The position numbers were made by a program, and so were the translations under genes. Below, in pieces: positions 21,521 to 31,235 of a stretch of DNA of 64,000 nucleotides; the stretch's first letter is position 1; each line of letters opens with the position of its first letter. The notes under the pieces were generated by a model, which ran no database searches, was not told the origin of the DNA, and worked only from the letters and a program-made list of their open reading frames with translations. The DNA is from Emydura subglobosa (lineage: Eukaryota > Chordata > Testudines > Chelidae), in assembly GCA_007922225.1 (NCBI GenBank), contig ML680046.1:310906-374905 (forward strand). The letters run 5' to 3'.

Positions 21521-21962
21521 TGTGGAGTGTCGGGTTCCTCTGCTGATGACAGAGGATGCGGGACGGATAAAGCACAACAACCAATATGATTGCAAGCAGA
21601 ATCGTTTATTCCATCTTGTTCTCCAGCTTATATACCTTTTTTATCATCTCTGCATACAATGGTCACACAATTGCTGATTGGCTATTATATAATTTCACAC
21701 ACTTAGCATGGGAACAGCTTACATATTATTGGTAGCTTCTTAGCTTACATAACTTTCTTGTTTACGACCTTGGATACTTTCTACTATCTAGTGGATGGCG
21801 GCCAAGTCCGCGGAACTCGCCGCCAGTGAGGCGCCTGAGTGTAAGTGGCCACCTTCCAGCTCCCTGTAGGCAGCCTCACTTGACCCGGTGTCCAGCACCA
21901 GGCCTGCTGTAAGTGTCCACTAGGTAGCCATCAGGTCAGGGTACAAATGATACACTCCCACA
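21521..21962 (-). mobile_element. Solo endogenous-retrovirus LTR, minus strand
   Basis: On the minus strand the unit begins TGTGGGAGTG and ends CACTCCACA: canonical TG...CA ends with an inverted terminal repeat, total 442 bp. It contains GGTATATAAG (21636-21627) and, about 17 bp downstream, AATAAACG (21610-21603). This tight TATA-polyA packing resembles alpharetrovirus-like LTRs. No matching second LTR and no internal genes occur in the window, so it is a solo LTR. Expected short target duplications are not evident (GCATGAA against GTGGAG outside), which may reflect decay or recombination between copies. Confidence 0.75.
21603..21636 (-). promoter_or_regulatory. TATA box and polyadenylation signal of the solo LTR
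   Basis: TATATAAG lies at 21634-21627 and AATAAA at 21610-21605 on the minus strand. In retroviral LTRs these define the U3/R boundary and the 3' end of the RNA. If still used, transcription would run toward lower coordinates from about 21600. Confidence 0.65.
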
Positions 21963-22109
21963 GTGGAGAACTGCAGCATTGTCCCCTTCTATACCCCAGC
22001 CCAATGCAAATCCATTCATGAGTGCTTTGTGCTGTTTGGCCACGCACCACAATCTCACTCCCATTGCCTCACCCTGCATGGCATCCCAGGGTGAGACAAT
22101 ACTAATAAG

Positions 22110-22240
22110 GAGCAGGTTTTTAAAGTGCTCGGTGTTTGGGGGCCAGGTGTGTTACTGAGCCCTATTGAAAATCCATCTCCTATTTAGCTGATTAAATGGG
22201 AATTGAGCTCTTTTGAAAATGTAGCCCATGGATTGTCTTC
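22110..22240. repeat. Palindrome-class short repeat
   Basis: The words TTTTTAAAGTGCTCGGTGTT, CCCTATTGAAAATCCATCTC, and GAGCTCTTTTGAAAATGTAG, CCC follow the pattern of reptile hairpin MITEs ending in a TTTTGAAAATNTGGCCC-like block. The assignment is tentative. Confidence 0.4.
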
Positions 22241-22535
22241 AGCTGGCTCTCAACCTTGCCATCATCAGTCAGCAAATTTCCTGACCAAATGTGCTTTGTG
22301 CGCATGGGACATTTTTTTTGCTCCAGATAATGCGCCAAGTGTCATTTTTAGCTCTCTTGAGAAAGAGATAATTATGTGAAAGAATGACACTCACAACACT
22401 GATACCCCCATCTGCTCCTCAATCCTTATCAACTCCCCCCGGCCAAAAAAAGAAAAGGAAAACCAAAACCCCACCTCAAGAAGTGTTCGTTATCGCTATT
22501 GACTTTACATGGAAGGTACTCAGATATTAGTAAAA

Positions 22536-22571
22536 TGATAGATAGATAGATAGACAGATAGATAGATAGAT
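22536..22571. repeat. (GATA)n microsatellite
   Basis: About nine GATA units with one GACA interruption. It is a simple tandem repeat, likely length-polymorphic. Confidence 0.95.
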
Positions 22572-22718
22572 CCAAGTAATTTAGACAAAAAGTCAGTTTC
22601 TCTTTAACAGGGCCCCAGTCAGCTACAGTCCCTGTGGGGAAGGAGATTTATTAAATTGCCATCACTATTTTAACCATCACAGCCCTGATCCTGCAAAGAT
22701 TTATGCAGATGCTGAACT

Positions 22719-23185
22719 TATAGAATCATAGAATCATAGAGTTGGAAGGGACCTCAGGAGGTCATCTAGTCCAACCCCCTGCTCAAAGCAGGACTAACCT
22801 CAGCTATATCATCCCAACCAGGGCTTTGTCAAGCCTCAGCTTAAAAACCTGTAAGGATGGAGATTCCACCACCTCCCTAGGTAACCCATTCCAATGCTTC
22901 ACCACCCTCCTAGTAAAAAACTTTTTCCTAATGTCCAACCTAGACCTCCCCAACTGCAACTTGAGACCGTTGCTCCTTGTTCTGTCATCTGCCACCACCG
23001 AGAACAGCCTAGCCCCATCCTCCCTGGAACCCCCTTTCAGGTAGTTAAAAGCTGCTATCAAATCCCCCCTCACTCTTCTCTTTTGCAGACTAAACAAGCC
23101 CAGTTCCCTCAGCCTCTCCTCATAAGTCCTGTGCTCCAGCCCCCTAATCATTTTGGTTGCCCTCATGCTCTCTGAGCTGCACCAT
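22719..23185 (-). mobile_element. CR1 LINE 3' end, best preserved copy
   Basis: On the minus strand the segment encodes an unbroken C-terminal ORF2 piece (within the open frame 23325-22804). It includes the blocks [43 protein letters not shown] and Leu-Pro-Arg-Glu-Val-Val. It then ends with the CR1 tail and ATTCTATGATTCTATGA-like repeats (22719-22740). It is 5' truncated, and is the youngest-looking CR1 in the window because the frame is still open. Confidence 0.92.
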
Positions 23186-23325
23186 TGACACAAAGCACAT
23201 TTGCCTTTAATGGGATACTTCCGGTTTGTAAAATTAAGCAGATGTGTAAGGTCTTTACAAGATTGGTTGACTAAATAGCAAAGAAAAACTGGAATTAGCT
23301 GAAATCCTTTGTTCTTCTTGGCCAT
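22804..23325 (-). pseudogene. CR1 ORF2 C-terminal fragment (open frame)
   Basis: This 173-residue frame is the carboxy end of a LINE reverse-transcriptase polyprotein. The catalytic reverse-transcriptase and endonuclease domains are absent, so it cannot act. Its first 40-odd residues come from flanking DNA, not the LINE. It may be mis-annotated as a host gene by automatic pipelines because it is the longest open frame in the window. Confidence 0.85.
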
Positions 23326-24107
23326 AACCTACAGTGCTTCAGAGCCCAGCATTTCGCTGGTGCCTACCTTGTGTCCAGTGTCGTTATGAGAATAGCTAGA
23401 GAAATACAAACGAAAACTTCATTCTCTGATGCGATTGTCCATTTTCGCAGACTCTTTTCTCCAACCAGAACTGAGAAATAAATGAAATATCTTGTCCTTG
23501 CTGGCACTTGATCCTAGGGGGGAGAAAAAAAGAAATAAAACAGGTCATTGAGTTTCCACTGGCCTAAAAAACAGGAACATCTGCTAAAGTGCTGGCCAAT
23601 GTATTGAACCAGGCAACTTCCTAGCTTTCTTCTTATGGTGGATGCAGGGTAGTTAGGAATAATATCTGCAGAGGGATTTAGCAATCAAAAGGTTTTAACA
23701 AATAATTGTTTTCTTCAGCTGCATATAGTGTAAGCATGAGGAATTTGCAAATGGGTTAGTCTAGACATTGGGATTTATTTTTAACAACTCATATCTCTGC
23801 CCAAACCCTGCAGATTTCCCCCCCCCCCCATTTATCATTCCAGATCTATATATAAAGCTATATATATAAATTGGACATCCTCTGTCCTTCCAGCGAAGGA
23901 AGAATGCATAGCACTTATTTACGAGGCTACCAGAGCTGCATCAAACTGAGTGAGGGGATGACCAGATAGCTGTGATAAACACGTTTTGAGGGGGAGGATT
24001 ATAGTTGCATATATAAGACAAAGCCCCTAATATTGGGATGAGACTAATATTATCAGGACATTGGGTCACCCTGCTCTTTGAGCACATTACTTATTAAACT
24101 TGCCATG
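23191..24107. other. Unassigned DNA
   Basis: A poly-C tract lies at about 23818-23829, followed by TATATA-rich sequence (23846-23872). No gene or repeat was recognised in the rest. Confidence 0.45.
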
Positions 24108-24240
24108 TGGTCTGGAGGAATAAGTTCTGGGTCTCCCTCCAGGTTGAGTTCTAATCTTGGTTCTGTCTCTGACTCGCTGTGTGCTCTTTAACAAGTCACT
24201 TTGCCCCTCCATTTCCCCATGAGTAGAGCAGGGTCTGAAT
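24108..24240 (+). mobile_element. MIR/CORE-SINE, 5' part
   Basis: TGGTCTGGAGGAATAAGTTC, GTTGAGTTCTAATCTTGGTT, CTGTCTCTGACTCGCTGTGT and AACAAGTCACTTTGCCCCTC, then TTTCCCCATGAGTAGAGCAG, are the box B and core parts of a MIR. The tail is missing. Confidence 0.7.
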
Positions 24241-24309
24241 GAGTTCTCCCCTGCCCAGCTTGCTGAGGAAGGGAAAAGGCTTCAGGAGTAGACTGTGTTT
24301 ACACAAACA

Positions 24310-24830
24310 GGGAAGAATGGGTAGGGGAAGTAGAAGTGGGTGGCAGCCTGGGCGGCAGATGGTGGAGTTCAGTATCCTGAAAGAAAGGAAGGAAAGCAGC
24401 GGAATACGGATCCTGGACTTCAGAAAAGCAGACTCTGACTCCCTCAGGAAACCGATGGGCAGGATCCCGTGGGAAGCTAGTATGAGGGGGAAGGAAGTGC
24501 AGGAGGGCTGGCTGTATTTTAAAGAAACCTTACTGAGAGTGCAGGAACAAACCGTCCTGATGTACAGAAAGAATAGCAAATATGGCAGGCGACCAGCTTG
24601 CCTTCACAGAGAAATCACTGGTGAGCTTAAACACAAAACGGAAGCTTACAAGAAGTGGAAATTTGGTCAGATGAGTACAGAAGGGTATAAAAATATTGCT
24701 TGAGCATGCAGGGGTGAAATCAGGAAGGCTAAAGCGCAATTGGAATTGCAGCTAGCCAAGGACGTGAAGGGTAACAAGAAGGGTTTCTACAGGTATGTTA
24801 GCAACAAGTATTGCCTCTAGAAGTGCCCTG
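24310..24830 (+). mobile_element. LINE ORF2 internal fragment
   Basis: Within a 154-residue open frame, residues from about 36 on (Ser-Ile-Leu-Lys-Glu-Arg...Asp-Phe-Arg-Lys-Ala-Asp) follow the endonuclease-to-RT linker of CR1-clade LINEs. The pattern continues with Gly-Arg-Ile-Pro-Trp-Glu, Trp-Leu-Tyr-Phe-Lys-Glu, Gly-Arg-Arg-Pro-Ala, Leu-Lys-His-Lys-Thr-Glu-Ala-Tyr and Lys-Lys-Trp-Lys. After the stop at 24703 it goes on in another frame through the [11 protein letters not shown] block near 24765-24800. It carries neither the RT catalytic motif nor a 3' end, so it is an internal relic. Confidence 0.7.
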
Positions 24831-25033
24831 GGGTGGAGTGTTATTGTCCCAGGTTACTGGGTGAGGGCACAAGCCAGTTTTGTGTTGTATTATCAGCAAG
24901 GATCCCTAGATATTGAACCTGGCCCTTGTTGCTGCTGACTCCGACAGGCAGAAGGGTTACACATGTATAAACAAGGCTAGTGACACTTTACGCCCCTACA
25001 TCAGAGGCATGCTGCGAGGATTACTTAGTCAAT

Positions 25034-25297
25034 GGATACATCCACACCGCAGTTGGGAAGCACATGGGGAGGTAGACATGGTCTGCTCATTCTAGGGTGC
25101 TAAAAACAGCAGTATGGTGGTGGCAGCCCAGATGACGGCTTGGGTTAGCTAGTCAAGTACATATTCAAGGGGTTGGATGGGCTTATACTCATGCAGCTAG
25201 CCCACGCTACAGCCACACTACTATTTTTTGCATGCTAGCGTGAGTCTGCCTGCCCATACTGGGAAGTAGACTCCCACCCGCACTGTAGACATACTCG
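25034..25297. mobile_element. GTCTACACT-type DNA transposon
   Basis: GGATACATCCACACCGCAGT at the left and CGCACTGTAGACATACTCG at the right are inverted. The interior has CTAAAAACAGC and CTACTATTTTTTGCATGCTA, mirror words shared with 16.4 and 60.5 kb. It is non-autonomous. Confidence 0.7.
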
Positions 25298-25707
25298 CTG
25301 TCTGTGCAGAGCTTTGACTCTAGGAAGCGCTGTGAAATAACTGCTAGATATTACTATGAACTCCATTAGTCACCCTCTTCCTTCCCAGTTCTTCCTCCCA
25401 TGAGCCTAGGAAAATAAGGAATCCCATGAGGAATCCATCTGGTTTTCCTGCAAAGTTTTCTACACTGTGCACTTCAGTTTGGTTTTAGACCTCTTGAGAT
25501 CACCAACTAGTCCCCCCAACTTTGCCTCCCCTCTGCTCCTATCTCCTGCCCCACAATCCAGGCAATCATTCTGTCTTTCCCCCACACCACAGTTCCCACC
25601 TCCAGTTCAGTTTCTCTCCTGTGTTTACTCACACTACCCCCTCGTGGCCTGGAGTCTAGGAGGGTGATGTGTTATTGCTGCACAGGCTCTGAGGCAGGTA
25701 GGTGACA
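25298..25707. other. Unassigned DNA
   Basis: C-rich plus-strand stretches give an open frame (25467-25667) without recognisable features. No repeat was identified. Confidence 0.4.
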
Positions 25708-25995
25708 GCCCTGGTTTACACTGCAGAATTACTTCGGTATAATTACGTCACTCAGGGGTGTAAATAATTCACCCTCAGCCCCCCGAGCGATGTAGTTACA
25801 CTGGCCTAAACGCCAGTATAGACAGCACCATGTCGCTGTGAGAGCTTCTTCTGCTGACATAGCTACCACCTCTCGCAGAAGTGGATTAACTAAACCAACA
25901 GGAGAAGCTCTCTCCCATCGGCTTAGAACATCTTCATTAAAGCGCTACAGTGGTAAAGCTGCACCAATGAAGCATTTTAAGTGTCAACCTGCCCT
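25708..25995. mobile_element. GTCTACACT-class DNA transposon, diverged
   Basis: CCTGGTTTACACTGCAGAAT at the left, GGCCTAAACGCCAGTATAGA inside and TTTTAAGTGTCAACCTGCCC at the right keep the family layout. So do CATGTCGCTGTGAGAGCTTC and GTAAAGCTGCACCAATG. The ends are worn. Confidence 0.5.
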
Positions 25996-26175
25996 GAGTG
26001 TCTCCAGCGGGCTCCTTCTCCCTGTTTCCTGCCCTGGTGTGCCCCACCCCAATGGGGCCAGGCAGCCAGCAGGCGAGCAACAACACAGGAAAGAGAGGAG
26101 GAGGTTGCCTTTTCTGTCTTTTCAACAGCCTTAAGAGTAACTCCCAGGATTCCCTGCAGCCTGAGCTATGAACAG

Positions 26176-26277
26176 AGCTGGTCCAGAAACAGGAGGGGAC
26201 ATTGTAAAAATACTAGTAAAATTAGTTTCTGATTTTCACTGAAAACCCTTCATAGTTTTTTGACCAGCTCCACTTAG
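26176..26277. mobile_element. AGAGCTGGTC-ended MITE
   Basis: AGAGCTGGTCCAGAAA at the left is inverted in TTTTTTGACCAGCTCC at the right, about 100 bp apart. The interior contains TTTTCACTGAAAA, typical of a T/A-rich hairpin element. The ends relate it to 34330-34612 and 62098-62225. Confidence 0.6.
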
Positions 26278-26475
26278 GAATGAGATGTCGGCCAATTGAG
26301 TGACAGCACAAAAAGCAGGGTCAAATGGGAGATTCTCAGTCCAGTCCAGATCAGCGACATTCAACTGGTTTGTGAGGGAAATAAACACTCCTGTCTATGC
26401 AGAGATGGTTCAATTACTCTTTCTCTTCTCTTTCCCCCTTTGCTATGTCTCTGGCTGGGGGAAACCGAGGTACTA

Positions 26476-26635
26476 TGTCATAGATTTATAGATTCTAAGA
26501 CCAGAAGGGATGGTTGTGATCATCTAGTCAGGCCTCCTGCATAACATTAGCCTTAGAATTTTACCCAGTTACTCCTGCTCCAAGCCCAGAACTTCTCTCT
26601 GAGCTATGTCATGTTGAGGTACAGGCAGGAACAAC
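26476..26635 (-). mobile_element. CR1-clade LINE 3' end, third lineage
   Basis: The plus strand reads TCATAGATTTATAGATTCTA, AGACCAGAAGGGATGGTTGT, GATCATCTAGTCAGGCCTCC and TGCATAACATTAGCC. On the minus strand this is a CR1-type 3' tail with the short ATAGATTCTA terminal repeat. Compare 42360-42450 (same orientation) and 61830-61890 (inverted). Confidence 0.75.
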
Positions 26636-27286
26636 TAGCATAGTGAGGGCCATCAGATTGTAGATGAGATAAATGCATTATTAGGGATAACCAGGGAGTG
26701 ATGGAGGCAGTTCCTAGTGGGTATCACGAGATCCACAGTATTAACTCCTAGAGGGCCTGATCCAAAGCCCATTGACATCAATAGGAAACTGCCTTCCAGT
26801 GTAGCCCATTACCATTCCTTGCATTCTCTTGGCACTATACATCACCCTGTTAACTTCCAGAACATATTCACTGGTCCAGAACCCTTCATTGTTACTTGAT
26901 CTCCTAGATTTTAGATTCCCTCCTACATAGACCCTGATGGACCATTAATTTAGGATCGGTACGAGTGTTCTAGGCCTATGTATTTGATAGGTCCTCACAT
27001 ACAACAGTTGAATTCTCTCAGTGCCATGTGCAAAACCTAGGCGCTGGGTGTACCGAGCTCAGAGATGTGCGTAAACAGCTCTAGGGTCATATACATAAAT
27101 CTGAGGTGTCGTGTGCAAAAGTAGTGCACTGGGTGTGAAAGGTGGGAGAGGGAAGGGTTTTGATTGGTGGATGTCATCATATTTAAGATATAGGAAATTT
27201 CTCATGGTTGCCGTCCACCCAAATGGCAGCCCCCAGTCATTTCGTGCTTGTCCTCCTTCTGTGACACCCATCACAGTCAAACTTAC

Positions 27287-27525
27287 CTTTGTTGTACTTG
27301 ATCCTGTTGTGAGTGATCCATATCCTTCATCATTGTTGTTCCTGTTACTACTTTGATCCATTCCTGTTTTGTGTGGTTCCCGCCTCCGGCCTCTATCGTT
27401 CCTGCTCGTTTGTGACCCTGTGTTCCCAATCCTGTTGGTCTGATTCTGGTGGTCCTTGTCATCATCACCCTTGTTGCTCCTGATTCCATCATTCCTAAGT
27501 TGTCCCATGCCTTGTCTCGTTCCTC
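27287..27525 (-). other. Candidate purine-rich exon with strong splice sites
   Basis: On the minus strand, an acceptor-like tract (CTCCTGACTATCTATTTACAG, ending at 27526) is followed by 239 bp of purine-rich sequence and then a near-perfect donor AAAG|GTAAGT (boundary 27287/27286). Two of the three frames are open throughout. One gives a hydrophilic Asn/Arg/Gly/Thr-rich peptide. The other begins Glu-Glu-Arg-Asp-Lys-Ala-Trp and ends in a Gln-rich stretch. Repeated AACAGGAAC-like words look tandem-derived and could act as splicing enhancers. No known protein was recognised; a lncRNA exon, a decayed exon or chance inside an LTR are all possible. Confidence 0.3.
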
Positions 27526-27559
27526 CTGTAAATAGATAGTCAGGAGGCATGAGTTCTAA

Positions 27560-27720
27560 CCTTCCTAATCCATAGCCATTGTTTATTACTCGTTACTGCA
27601 TTTGTTTTCTTCTGGGTTCGGAACTTTAAGCTCTTTAGTACTCTGATTCAGTGTCAATAAATCTTTGCGTTTACCTTTGATCTAAGTCAGTCGTCTCTAT
27701 GGTGAGGTGCTGGCAGAGAG
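27560..27720 (+). other. Possible LTR R-U5 segment with polyA signal
   Basis: CTTCTGGGTTCGGAACTTTA, then CAGTGTCAATAAATC with AATAAA at 27656-27661, then a T/G-rich stretch and AGTCGTCTCTATGGTGAGGT resemble an LTR polyadenylation region. Boundaries and class are not resolved. If true, the candidate exon just upstream could be part of a retroelement on the other strand. Confidence 0.3.
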
Positions 27721-28114
27721 AAGCCAGTAGAGGTCAAGAACCTGTGAAGGTCCTAATCACAAATTTGGACTTGTTCGAGGTGAGATACAGGCCCATTGGC
27801 TCTGGGCGGGCATTGAGATTGGGTGTCATCGCATCACACACAATCTACCTTTTTGTAACAGCATCTGTGGTAGGTGTGGTGAACTTTTGCTTATTATTAA
27901 TTTTGGAGGATGCAGTAGACCTTATGGATTAGCTGACTGGATGTTTCAAACACTAACTTGGCAATCTGCGTGTGTGTGTGTATGATTCCATTGCCTTCAG
28001 TCCCTAGCTAACTCCATTTCCTCAGGTTCTGTGGAAAGGGGCATAAATTCCACCCAATGCAAAAGTCAGGAAAATTGCAAAATTTAGCTTTTATCAGAGT
28101 AAATTGATTATTTC
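27721..28114. other. Unassigned DNA
   Basis: A 77-residue open frame (27699-27932) has a hydrophobic C-terminal half but no recognised domain. A short (GT)n occurs at 27969-27983. Confidence 0.4.
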
Positions 28115-28335
28115 AAAATAATAAATAAAAATAATACCTAGTGCTTATATAGCTTTTTTTAATCAGTAGATCTCTTAGTGTTTCATGGAGGCGGTTGGTA
28201 TTATTATCCCTATTTTACAAAGGGGAAACTGAGGCACAAGGAGGGAAATGACTTGCCCAAGGTCACCCAGCAGGCTAATGGCATAGCTGGGAAAAGACCT
28301 CAGGTCCCCTGAGTCCCAAATGCAGGAGTTCAGTT
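28115..28335 (-). mobile_element. MIR/CORE-SINE
   Basis: On the plus strand, TTATTATCCCTATTTTACAA, AGGGGAAACTGAGGCACAAG, GAAATGACTTGCCCAAGGTC, ACCCAGCAGGCTAATGGCAT and CAGGTCCCCTGAGTCCCAAA are the reverse complement of the MIR core and box B region. The copy is well preserved except for the tRNA head. Confidence 0.9.
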
Positions 28336-28904
28336 AATAAGAGCTGTACCAAAAATCAAGCAAAAAACTGTACAAGAAGTCTCTTTATATTGTGTAGTTA
28401 AAAAACAGGTTTTCTGATGGGTCTGAGCTCAGGGTTTTGTTTTATGACTATTAAAAAACAGTGTTCACCTTTAATACGTAAGCTAGAGTACAGACATACA
28501 CAGACTGCATTGTAATTAACTTGTACAAGCACTAGATGGTAGCATACAACATTAAAAAACTCAGCCTAGCATAATCTGTTTTGTAAGTATAGCGGGAAAA
28601 AATAATTATTCATAGGAAAGCTTTTATATGAAAACTATTCTGACCCAGACTGCTGTAATAACTATATCCTGGCTCTGTGTACTGTATGCACGTAGGCACT
28701 ACATTAGCTATTCTATTGCTTAAAGATGTTTTAATGGATCTGTTATTTGTTTGGGCGTTGAAAAGCTTTATTCGCAGATTAGAGGCTTCCACCGCTAGCG
28801 CTAATGATAGGTGTACATCAAAGTTTGGTTTTTTAGTTCAATGATGTGTGATAAGAGAACATTTATGGATGGGTAGATGGATAACTGTATAGATAGCTTT
28901 GGGT
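28336..28904. other. Unassigned AT-rich DNA
   Basis: No repeat or gene was recognised. A short minus open frame (28610-28792) has no motif. Confidence 0.45.
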
Positions 28905-29140
28905 CAGATAACAATACTTAGCTCTTATAAAGCATTTTTCATCAGTATATCTCAAAGCACTTTACAAAGGAGGCCAGTATCATCTTCCCCATTTTATTCA
29001 TGGGGGAAACTGAGGCACTGGGAGGTGAAGCGACTTACCCAAGGGCATCCAACAAGCCAGTGGCAGAGCCAGGTATACAACCCAAGTCCCTGGAATCCCA
29101 GTGCAATGCTCTATCCACTAGATGACCGGCTCCATATAAA
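28905..29140 (-). mobile_element. MIR/CORE-SINE, near full length
   Basis: The plus-strand order is TTAGCTCTTATAAAGCATTT, TTCATCAGTATATCTCAAAG, CACTTTACAAAGGAGGCCAG, GGGGGAAACTGAGGCACTGG, GAAGCGACTTACCCAAGGGC, CAGTGGCAGAGCCAGG, CCCAAGTCCCTGGAATCCCA and CTATCCACTAGATGACC. This is a complete MIR in reverse, including the tRNA-like head. Confidence 0.92.
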
Positions 29141-29204
29141 TAAGCACCCAAAAGTAAATTGGCCTCTTCTCTCACTTGTTCTAGTTTTACACTGATGTAA
29201 CTCC

Positions 29205-29362
29205 TCTGGGCCAAATTCTGATCTTGTTTACAGCAGTGTAAATCAGGAGTAACTCCACTGAAATCAACAATAATACAGCTATATGCTAGTACACGTTAGA
29301 AGAGACAATCCTTTGACGTCAATGAAGTTACTCCTGATTTTCTTTACAGAATAACTGCTCCA
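29205..29362. repeat. Palindromic short repeat (two hairpin arms)
   Basis: GGCCAAATTCTGATCTTGTT, TACAGCAGTGTAAATCAGGA and GTAACTCCACTGAAATCAAC are mirrored further on by GACGTCAATGAAGTTACTCC and TGATTTTCTTTACAG. This hairpin class recurs at 46.9 and 49.4 kb. Confidence 0.6.
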
Positions 29363-29365
29363 TAT

Positions 29366-29728
29366 TCATAGAATCATAGGACTGGAAAGGACCTCAAGAA
29401 GGCATCTAGTCCAGTTCCCTGCACTGAGGCAGGACTAAGTATTGTCTAGACCATGCCTGACAGGTGTTTGTCTAACCTGTCCTTAAAAACCTCCAGTGAC
29501 AGGGATTCCACAACCTCCCTCCGTAATTTGTTCCAGTGCTTAACTACCCTGACAGTTAGAAAATTTTGTCTAAAGCCTACCCTAAATCTCCCATGCTTCA
29601 AATTAAACCCATTGCTTCTTGTCCTGTCCTCGGTGGATAAGGAGATCAATTTATCACCTCTATGTAACCACCCTTTATGTTCTCCTGTCCCCCCACTAAG
29701 TCTTCTTTTCTCCAGGCTAACCTCCAGG
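29366..29728 (-). mobile_element. CR1 LINE 3' end
   Basis: The plus strand begins with the TTCATAGAATCATAGGACTG tail, then GGACCTCAAGAAGGCATCTA, GTCC, CTTAAAAACCTCCAGTGACA and GGATTCCACAACCTCCC. On the minus strand a 116-residue frame (29796-29446) keeps the C-terminal ORF2 blocks [17 protein letters not shown] and Val-Val-Glu-Ser-Leu-Ser-Leu. It is 5' truncated. Confidence 0.9.
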
Positions 29729-30084
29729 AACAGACCAGGAACTGGATTGTGACTCAGAAAGTCACCATTGGACTCCTGTTCCTTCCTTACTCCCATGGGG
29801 CAGTAATTTGCACTAGCTGCATAGCTGGCCCGTTACATTCCCATTGCATCCTGGCTGGCGCATGGGAGAGGTGGCAGAGCCTAGGCGCTGCTAATTCCCT
29901 GATGCCCACTCCCAACCCACATGGACAGGCTGGGGAGTAGTGGCTTTAGCGACTCCATGGAGGATCTTCCCACCATGGGATCCAGGGGCTCTACCCAAGG
30001 AAGGGCGTAAGGTGGCTCACCGTTGTGTAGTGCAAAGGGGTCCGGGTCCCTGATTGAAGCCTCTAGGTGCAGTCACAATACTAC
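29729..30084. other. Unassigned DNA
   Basis: No coding gene or repeat signature was recognised. Confidence 0.4.
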
Positions 30085-30361
30085 TAAGGCCTGGCTGACA
30101 TTACAATTTATTTCAGCACAGCTATGTTGATTAGGGTATGATTTTATTACCTATATAGCTATGCTGGCATAAGCCCTAATGTAGATGCACCTAGCCTGGC
30201 ATAAAAATGCTTCTGCCAATGCCAGCATATGTCTCTCGTGCTTTGCTGGCACGAGAACTTTTATGAAGCTGTAAGCTGTGGCTAGACTAGGAGGGTTTCC
30301 CAGGCTAGCTATACAGCGATAGCTATGCCAATGAAGCTTTTCTAGTGTAGATAAGGCCTAA
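30085..30361. mobile_element. GTCTACACT-class DNA transposon
   Basis: The left end TAAGGCCTGGCTGACATTAC and right end TAGTGTAGATAAGGCCTA are inverted. Paired internal words TATAGCTATGCTGGCATAAG and CCAATGCCAGCATATG are typical of the family. It is non-autonomous. Confidence 0.7.
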
Positions 30362-30702
30362 ATCACAAACTGGTTGAAAGGATTCTGAACGGGCAGAACA
30401 GTGGCGGAGGAAATTCACTGTTGATAAACGCAAGCCAATGAACAGTGGTAGGAAGGAAAAATATGACTCTGGACACCTTGTTGGGTTCTACACTAACTGA
30501 AGGAAACAAAGAAAAGGGCCTGGAGATCAGCTCAGTGGTAGAAACCTGTTCTATGCACAGTCACGGTGAGAAAAAATAAATATTTTGTATGGAAACATTG
30601 CAAGGAGAATCTGCAGTAAACTACAGCTTGCCATTGGCTGAGCTGTCCCTTACTCAGGGCATGCATCAGACACAATTAAGTCCTTTCTATTGCTAAAACT
30701 TA

Positions 30703-31235
30703 TGAATATAAGAACAGCCGTACTGAGTCAGACCAATGGTCCATTTAATCCTGCATCCTGTCTTCTGACAGTGACCAATGCCAGGTGCTTCAGAGGGAAT
30801 GAACACAACAGGTCGTCATCAAGTGACCCATCCCATCGCCCATTCCCAGCTTCTGGCAAACAGACGTTAGAAACACTTCAGAGCATGGTTTTGGATCCTT
30901 GCCCATCCTGATTAATAGCCACTGATGGACCTATCTTCCATGAAATTATCTAGTTCTTTTTTGAACCCTGGTATAGTCTTGGCCTTCACAACGTCCTCTG
31001 GCAAAGAGTTCCACAGGTTGACTGTGCATTGTGTGAAGAAATACTACTTTTTGTTTGTTTTAAACCTGCTGCCTATTAATTTCATTTGGTGACCCTTGGT
31101 TCTTGTGTTATGAGAAGGAGTAAATAACACTTCCTTATTTACTTTCTCCACACCAGTCATGATTTTTAGCCCTCTATCCTATCCCCTCTTTCATCGTCTC
31201 TTTTCCAAGCTGAAAAGTTCCAGTTTTATTACGGG
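30703..31235 (-). mobile_element. CR1-clade LINE 3' region, second lineage
   Basis: The plus strand begins GAATATAAGAACAGCCGTAC, TGAGTCAGACCAATGGTCCA and CAGTGACCAATGCCAGGTGC, the reverse of the 3' end at 21.1 and 39.5 kb. It continues with the reversed ORF2 C-terminus: GTGTGAAGAAATACTACTTT, TTAATTTCATTTGGTGACCC and TCCACACCAGTCATGATTTT. About 530 bp survive, with several frame breaks. Confidence 0.9.

Noticed and set aside
24239..24703. Possible novel basic protein
   Set aside because: Most of it follows the linker region of LINE ORF2, and the homology continues after the stop in another frame, so it is a retroelement relic.
29205..29362. CRISPR-like or clustered repeat structure
   Set aside because: The arms are inverted, not regularly spaced direct repeats, and the genome is vertebrate; these are palindromic MITE-type repeats.
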